Positions 34,701-43,001 of a stretch of DNA of 64,000 bases are shown one piece after another. Position 1 is the first letter of the stretch, and every line of letters begins with the position of its first letter. The notes beneath the pieces are model-generated. The model did no database searches and was not told the origin of the DNA. It worked only from the letters and a program-made list of their open reading frames with translations. The stretch is taken from assembly GCA_023376005.1 (NCBI GenBank), contig CM042160.1:89032980-89096979 (forward strand), given 5' to 3'. The DNA is from Doryteuthis pealeii. Lineage: Eukaryota; Mollusca; Cephalopoda; Myopsida; Loliginidae. The translations under genes and the position numbers were made by a program.

Positions 34701-36893
34701 AAATGATACTCACATTGCAAAACAATAATGAAGGAGAAGTCTGATGGAAAATTGTCGCTGGATGTGCCAACCGCACATTAAAATCCACGTCACAGCTGCA
34801 GTGGGTCGAACAATCACAGAGAGACCAGCCAGAAATAGAAATTTTATGGTGGCATTTTTACCCCTGGAAAACAAAAAGAGAAAATAAATGGTTATTTCTT
34901 ATAACTCCAACCTAAAAAAAGAGGAACCACTCTGAATGAATTTTATCTGCTAATTAATCTACCCATTAAACTAACCCTAAACCCTAACCCGTCTTCTTTT
35001 TTTACTAGTAGATCAATAAATAAATAAATAATTTATAAAATTCATTAAGAGTGGGGTCGGATTTTCTAGATATAAGGTGTGTGCTAGTTCCCTGCCTATA
35101 CTTATAGACTGGCCGAGGTCACGTGATTGACTCTTCTAACCAATCACTGGCAGCACTACTGGCCTGATAAGATACTTAACCCACCCCCATATTGGTCATA
35201 ATTCAAATTGCCCTATTGGAGGATGCACATAGGATTGCCGGGATCTTTACCAATACTCACGAAGGACTTATATGATTACCAGTAACTCAGAACACTTTAG
35301 TAACCAAAGGATTCACATTGTGGACGGACTCTTTATCAAGGATTCCACCAGATAAGCACTTCTGCTATAAGGCCAAGCAATGGCCATTAAAAACTTAACA
35401 AGTGGTTCCCCTTTTTTTAGGTAGGAAATAACCAAATAAATCATGTAAAAAAAACATCAAGAATTTTAATAAATGGTTGGTTGGTTGGACACGAGGACCA
35501 ATATTTTGTTCAAGATAAGCATTATGTAACCCATAGCTTAGAAGATGAGGGGTGTTTATGTAATATATATATTTCCCAACCCCTCCGCACGATCTTCCGG
35601 TTTTTGTCTGTAACAATAACTACATCACTGCTTACGTCACATTACCCAAAATCGTCATAACATAGAATAAATACACTCAAAATTGGAACATGCAGCATTA
35701 GACAGTCCTCATTGTTTTTTTAAAACAAGTTTTAATAAATACATGACTGGTATTATATATCTATATATAGTTTGTTTTATTTTAATATATATTTAAAGTT
35801 TACATTTCAAATTGTTTTATTTTTTAATCCTTTAATGAATTTGATGATTTTACTTACTTAGGGTACAAACTCGCTGACATTGAATTTTAAACTCCCACCC
35901 CCTCAGGCAATATGTTTCAAAAATTTATTTTTACAACTCCCGGAGGGTGTTTTTTTATTTTGCTAGTAGATATAATGCATTTTTTTCAAAACATTAAGAA
36001 CATCTCTTAAATTTGAATCTCCCATAGCATATTTATAATCTTGATATTTATTTCATGTTTATAATAATGAAAGAATTATTCAAATTTAAGAGATGTTCTT
36101 AATGTTTTGAAAATTATATCTACATTATTCTCTAATAAAAAAAAGTATTTATTGGGTTGATAGCACTGATTTTATATTTCAATACTGTATTTTAAACTTT
36201 TAAACTTTTGTAAATACTTTTAGTAGATAAACATTAGGTACCACCAAATTTCCCTGGAAAATTTACCCCCCCCCCCTTTATTTAACACAATGAAACTTGC
36301 ATAAAAATTAATATTATCTTGAATTTTTTTTTCCATTCGAAAGAAGAAACATTAAATAAACTCCTGATGATTTAAAAAAAATTTTTTCAGCTTACGGAAA
36401 TAATGAAAATTATGATTGAAAAACAATGTTTTCATTTTTTGCACCGTTAAATCAACTAAATTTATTCTTGCTAGTGTTGGGTTTTTCCCTTTACCTAGAA
36501 GAGTATCTTCCCTCTGGGTTCCCATTTTTGACCACCAGGTTTTTTTTTTTGGTATTTAAGTGAACTCTCTGCCTCTCTTTTTCTTCTCGGGACTTGACAG
36601 CTATGGTTTAGACACTTGTCTACACCCTCCGTGTTGGGGTTCTCACCCCCTACACAGGCATTAGTAAGTGACTTTCTTATAGACTCTCCATAACCCTTCA
36701 TTACTGCTATATTCTAGATATATCTACTTTGTACCCTTCTTTTTATGTCATTCACATGTACATATATATATATATATATATATAATAAACATTAATATTA
36801 ATAATATAGTCAGCTATATTTATAAATTAAGTGTTCACTTTCAGTGATATAAAGTAGAAACATAGAATCAACACTATTCTAACACACACACAC

Positions 36894-36924
<31 letters not shown>

Positions 36925-39900
36925 AGCAATATAGGGTAGTAAACCCTGAAAATAAATCAGGAGCCAGAGTCCCTAAGGTGGTGTGATGCTGAAATCCAGT
37001 GCTACCCATCAACTCCTGCGACACTACCATTGCCAAACTGCATTGGTCCCTTACCTTTCCCTTGGATCACAGTGGCAGTGTGGAGAGGGGGGATTTGCTG
37101 CATGGGCCACAGCTCATCCTCCATATGAACCCGCCCAGGCTAAGTTAACAAAAAAAAAAAAAAAAATGAATATAAAACCTTGACACTACTCCATCGTCTC
37201 TTATAGACGGAACGATGCCAACCACATGTACATTATATATCTTTGTCACGTATATGTATTTTATGTCTTATATGTTTCTGCATGTGCTGTACTTATATTA
37301 AAGTCCATGTTATGTTTAACACCCTTGGTCGGAGTTGTTTGTTCAACTAATTATAATTTATATTATAACCTTGAACCCAACACTAGTAAGAGTAAAGGTA
37401 TTTGCCTCATACCCCACTTGTATGGGCTGGGCACAAGGCTTCATTTTAATGTGGGCCCACCCACAAGCCGAAGCTCATGGGTGGGAAAGAACAAAAATTG
37501 CGTCGATTCCCTTGGCATTCCCTCTCAAGGGGGGTGCCTCAGGCACTGGGCAATAAACTCAGCCCTGACCCCAAGGGGGCAGTTATTGCCTGGGGGGATG
37601 TATTTGCCTCATACCCCACCTGTATGGGCTAGGCACAAGGCCTCGTTTTAATGTGAGCCCACCCACAAGCCAAAGCTCATGGGTGGGAAAGAACAAAAAT
37701 TGCATCGATTCCCTCGGCATTCCCCCTCAAGGGGGCGCCTCAGGCGCTGGGCAATAAACCCAGCCCTGCCCCTTTAAATCAAGGGGGCAGGTATTGCCTG
37801 TGGGGACAGCCCCCTGGGATCGACGCTATTAATTGTACTTTACCGGGCGGACAGGGAAGAATCAGAGCACAGTAACTGGAACAGATACTACACTTTGATC
37901 CCCACCCACGCAAGGTAAGAGTAAGGGAGTAAGAAGCACTTTCCCTTTTGAAAAGTCTTTTGAAACGGTAAAATTCTTACGCAGGTTTTGATGCTGGCCA
38001 AGGGTAATAGTAAAGGGCAATAACGGTAAGGGCCGTCTCAGCTGCGTTGGTCAATGTTCTTGTACAGGTGTAAAAAGTAAACCAGGATAGAAGCTGACAC
38101 ACGACGGTCCACTGGGCAACACCTTTGTTACTTAAGCGGGATGATAATTTGTATAAATATAAGTCGCCAGTAGCCGCGAGAATCCCTTGTAGAATTCTTG
38201 GCAGTTTGATCTGAAAAAGAAAAAAATAACAATTTAGGTTTTTTTATGAGGAAGTTTAGCATCAAATACTGTTGTAGGTGACTCACCTATGACATGAACA
38301 TGGACTTACCCAAAGGCTATATATTTAACAGAGTAAAGCTACTCAAACGAGTAGTACCACAAACACCTGTCCTTCGGGACGGGGGTCCAGTGAACTGCTA
38401 AATTAATAGCGTCGATCCCAGATACCTGCCTCATTGCACTTAAAGAGTCGGGGCTGGGATCGACGCAATTTTTCTACCTACCACCCCATGAGTCTCGGCT
38501 TGTGGGTGGTGCCCACATAAAATGGCCTTGTGCCATATCGTGTGAAAGTGGGACACATGTAAATAGGAGTAGTACAAGAAACAGTTCTTCGTGTAAGCTG
38601 AAACAAGGAAACCCTTTCATTGTACGTTGATATATATTGCTGAATATAATCTGTTCCCTACATTTTATACCCGTGTTGAGTTATTATTTATTGACCCTTA
38701 AACAGGTCCATAAAAAATACAAAAAGAAATGAATAATCTTGTTATTGCATACCATTCTAATCTTGCATCCTATCTTAAATATAGTATAGTGTAGTGTAGT
38801 ATAGTATACCTGGTTATTTCCTATAACTCCAACATAAACAAAGGGGAACCACTCTTGAGGGATAAATTATTTATTTTTTTATTGATCTACTAGGAAAAAA
38901 GAAGACAGGCTTAGGTTTAAGGTTAAGGTTTAGGGTTAGTTTAATGGGAAAATAAATAAATAATTTATCCCTCAAGAGTGGTTCCCCTTTGTTTATGTTG
39001 GAGTTATAGGAAATAACCAGGTATACTGTGACAGAGAACGATAAAAGTTTGCAGTAGCATTTTGGCTGTTGCGACGAGTGGATGAGAGAAAAGATATTTT
39101 GATAGTGTTGGTGAGAAGAGTGCAGCATTTCTGGGAGAGATTGTGTCAGACTGAACATTTGGTCAGTTGGGAGAGGAAAAGCGTCGGACAACTGTGCCCC
39201 CCAGTGAACATTCTTATTAGATATACTACACTAAACATTGTTTCTTGCCCATAATCATGGCCAACACTGATGGGCCGCCTGTTCGGGACCCCACCCCTAG
39301 ATAGACAACCAAAGTCTATAAAATAAGAAAAATCAAAGACATCTAAGGCAAAGCCTAAAAACTGCATACACCATATTTCCTTCTAGTTAGGTGGCTGAAT
39401 GATCATGACCCCAATTTTTTCACATAGGACATATCGAGGACCCCAAACCCAAGTTTTTTTACAAAACTACCCATTTTTACCTTAGCATGTTTTTACTCCT
39501 GGAGAGTCAGCTCTTTCTAAGTAGACCCAACCCACCCGACTTACAGAGAAACCCCAATTTTTTTGCCAAACACCCCTCTAAGGACACCCACTCCCAACTT
39601 AGAGGAACCGACCGGCTTGCTTTCGAACCTTGAAAAAGATTGGAAGACAGTCGACGGCCCTATACAATAGCAGAGGGAAAGGGGGCAACCAAAAATGGCC
39701 CACAATTTTATTTTGTTACATTTTTTCAGTTTCCTGGGGATTTTTGTTTTGTTACCCCAACCCCTCCATTTCCTTCTCATACGAAGCTTATGCTTTAAAA
39801 ACTTTTCACTCAAAAGGGATAATTTTAAGTAGGATAAAAACATAGAGCGAAAGAGGCATTTTGGTGTAAGTAGGCTGCGAAAGGAGAGAATGGCAGGTTT

Positions 39901-42900
39901 ATTTTTGAATGGATCGGTCAGCGAGTGAACCTAGCTAAATAGATCCATGTAGTGGTATGACCAGTTTTGTTACCCCACCGCCCCAAACTAACCTTCCGGC
40001 TATATGCTGAGTTGTGACACACTCATGTATTCACTTCTTATTTTTTGAATAAAGAATTTGGAGTGAGTACATGAGTGTGCTCACTTCAAATAAAAAATAC
40101 TATACTACACTATACTATATTTAAGATAGGATGCAAGATTAGAATGGTATGTAATAGCAAGATTATTTATTTCTTTTTGTATTTGATGATAAACTTCCTC
40201 ATAAAAAACACTAAATTGTTAATAGTATTTGATAATTTGCTTGAAGCATTGTTAAGTATATTATTATTTATTTATATTATTTATATTAAGAAGGCAATTA
40301 CAATGCATATGAAAAAATAAAATAATGTCCAGTGTCTAATCAATTTCAAAACATTTCAAAAACAGTCTCTGAAGATGAAGTTCCTTCGAAATTGATTAGA
40401 CACTGGACATTATTTTATGATATGAAATGTACCAACTATTATGGGACAGAGGTTGTATGTTTCACTACTTCTGTCCCATAATATTTGGGACATTTAGGGT
40501 ATGAAATTTCTACACAAATGTAACAACTATTATGGGACAGAGGTTGTATGTTTTACTACTTCTGTCCCATAATAGTTGGGACATTTAGTGTATGAAATTT
40601 CTATGTAAATGTAACAACTATTACTAATATAGATATTAATCTTAAGCCAATAAAATATTTTGACATAAATGAATCATTTATCAAATATACGGAATTCCGT
40701 TTGAAATAATTACAGACAAATGATGTCATTTTCAATCCTTACCAAGAGAATCCGATAATCAAGTCGAAAAAGATCCAAAAATTTGAATAGGACAATAAAG
40801 ACTGAAGGGTAGAGGTAACCACGAAGTCCATTTTTCCATTCCCACGTTTTGTAGCCGTAACTGAAAAATAAAAGAAACATTTAATTCAGTTGCAAAATGA
40901 ATTGTATTTATGTTTACATTTATAAATCAAATTTTATTTTTTACATTTTCTTTTGTATATATATATATATATATATATATTGTTAAATAATGCAGCCATT
41001 TTCTGTCTGCAAGTCTTATCCTTTGTTTTTTCATATTGCCGGATTATTGTTTTAATATCTGGCGAGAATTGGCTGATGTATTTGCCATATGTCATAGACC
41101 GAGTACTTTCTGCCCTATCGTGGGCCATCTTCAAGGTATTTTTAACCGTACAACAATGGGATATTCCATTTACCATTTATATAGGATGTGTTTATTATTG
41201 TTGTTGTTGTTGTTATTATTAGTTTTATTATTATTATTGTCATTATTATTATTACTTTTGCTATTATAATTTTATAGTAATTATAGGCATTTTAGAATGT
41301 TGGTGCTATTATCAAAGTTTATTTTGTTTAGTTTTGGATTTTTGTGTCTAATATGCAGTGCTTCTAAGATTTTAGTCGTTGTTTACATGATTGTGTTTCT
41401 ATAATGGTAGTGTTATCGTTAATATATTTTCTGGAATTTATTATTGGGACAAGAGTGTGATTTTAGATGTTGGGCTATTGAGCTATTGTCTGTAAGGTGC
41501 ATTGTAAGCCGTCTGGAAAGGGTAGTTGTGGTTACACCAATGTATATATTTTTGTTAGAGATACATTCTCCTAATGGACATTTAAATAGATATACCACAT
41601 TGTTTTTTTTGTAACGGTGCAACTGAGGGGGAGGAAAATGGCTGCATTATTTAACAATATATGCCTACAAGAAAAAATGCTGCCTAAATACACACATATA
41701 TATATATATATATATTTAGATGGTAAATACTTTAGTAAATAATACTTAATATTATTGTTATTACTTTTTGTGCCATGGCCTTTTTCTTTCTTTTCATTTT
41801 ATTTTAATTGAACACAAAATTTAATACAGTTCACTTGGTTATTTCCAAGTTGAGTAACATGATATTACAGGGTGACCCAGAAAAAAACAGAACCCAAATT
41901 ATTTATTTATTTTCCCATTAAACTAACCCTAAACCCTAACCCTACCCCTAGTTGAATAACATAATATTACAGGGTGACCCAGAAAAAACAGAACCCACAA
42001 ATTTTGTAATAAAACTGTTAATTTTAATTTTTTTTAAAGTTTAAGTCCAACAAGGGTTAAGGTTAGGGTTGAGGCTTATGGTTAGTTTAATGGGGAAATA
42101 AATAAATAATTTAGGTTCTGTTTTTTCTGGGTCACTCATGTTACTCAACTGGAAATAATCGTTCACTTTTGCTTCAATTTAGTTGACTTTTTTAAAATTA
42201 TTTTGAACTTACATCAATTAAATATTCTCTTTTTGTCTTTTTAAAAAAATTTAGTTTTCAATTTTCATGAATATTTTGGACTTTTTCTTATTTCTTTAAG
42301 AAATTAAAACATCCCCTTTTTACACTTTAAAAAGAGACATTTTTAGTTTCTTTTAATTATTCATTGAAAATTTGGTCCGCCCTGTTGGTGGGGCGTTAGA
42401 ATGCACTGACTGTACCTCTGCAGAGGGATAAGACTCCCCCAATGGGGCGACCTGTTGGCTGTGGGTGGTGACCCGTAATGTTTATATGTTTATTGAAATG
42501 AAAATAGTTTTTATTTACAAATATTTTTTATGCTTATTTTAATAAAAGGATGTTGGGAAAAAGTAACTAATAAATAACTATTTTTGTTTTATTAAAATCG
42601 AAAACTATTTTAGTATAAAATGTATCTTTAAATATAAAAACATGTCTTTCGTTTAAAGTTTTTATAATTAAAAAAAAAATCCTATTGAATTAACAACAAC
42701 AACAACAACAACATGAAATAATTAATTTTTTTAATTAAAATCAAAAACTATTTTAGTATAAAACTGCCTTTGGGTTGTAAATATACATGAACAAACTTGA
42801 AAAAAATCTTACAGTGAAATTCTAATGCAAAAAAAATTGTCTGTTGTTTGTAAACAAACAACCGGGTGTTTACAGTGAAAAGCAAAAGGTGTTCCTTTTA

Positions 42901-42966
42901 AAACAGCTCCCAGCTGGGGTGCTTATTGGTTAATTGGTACACCTTTTCATATCACAAATACATAAC

Positions 42967-43001
<35 letters not shown>

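Noticed and set aside
27641..41176. Shared protein words (AESTR) between 27.7 kb and 41.1 kb as a conserved protein domain
   Set aside because: The shared words are encoded by the hammerhead core and stem III (GCCGAAAGTACTC), so the conservation is at RNA/DNA level.
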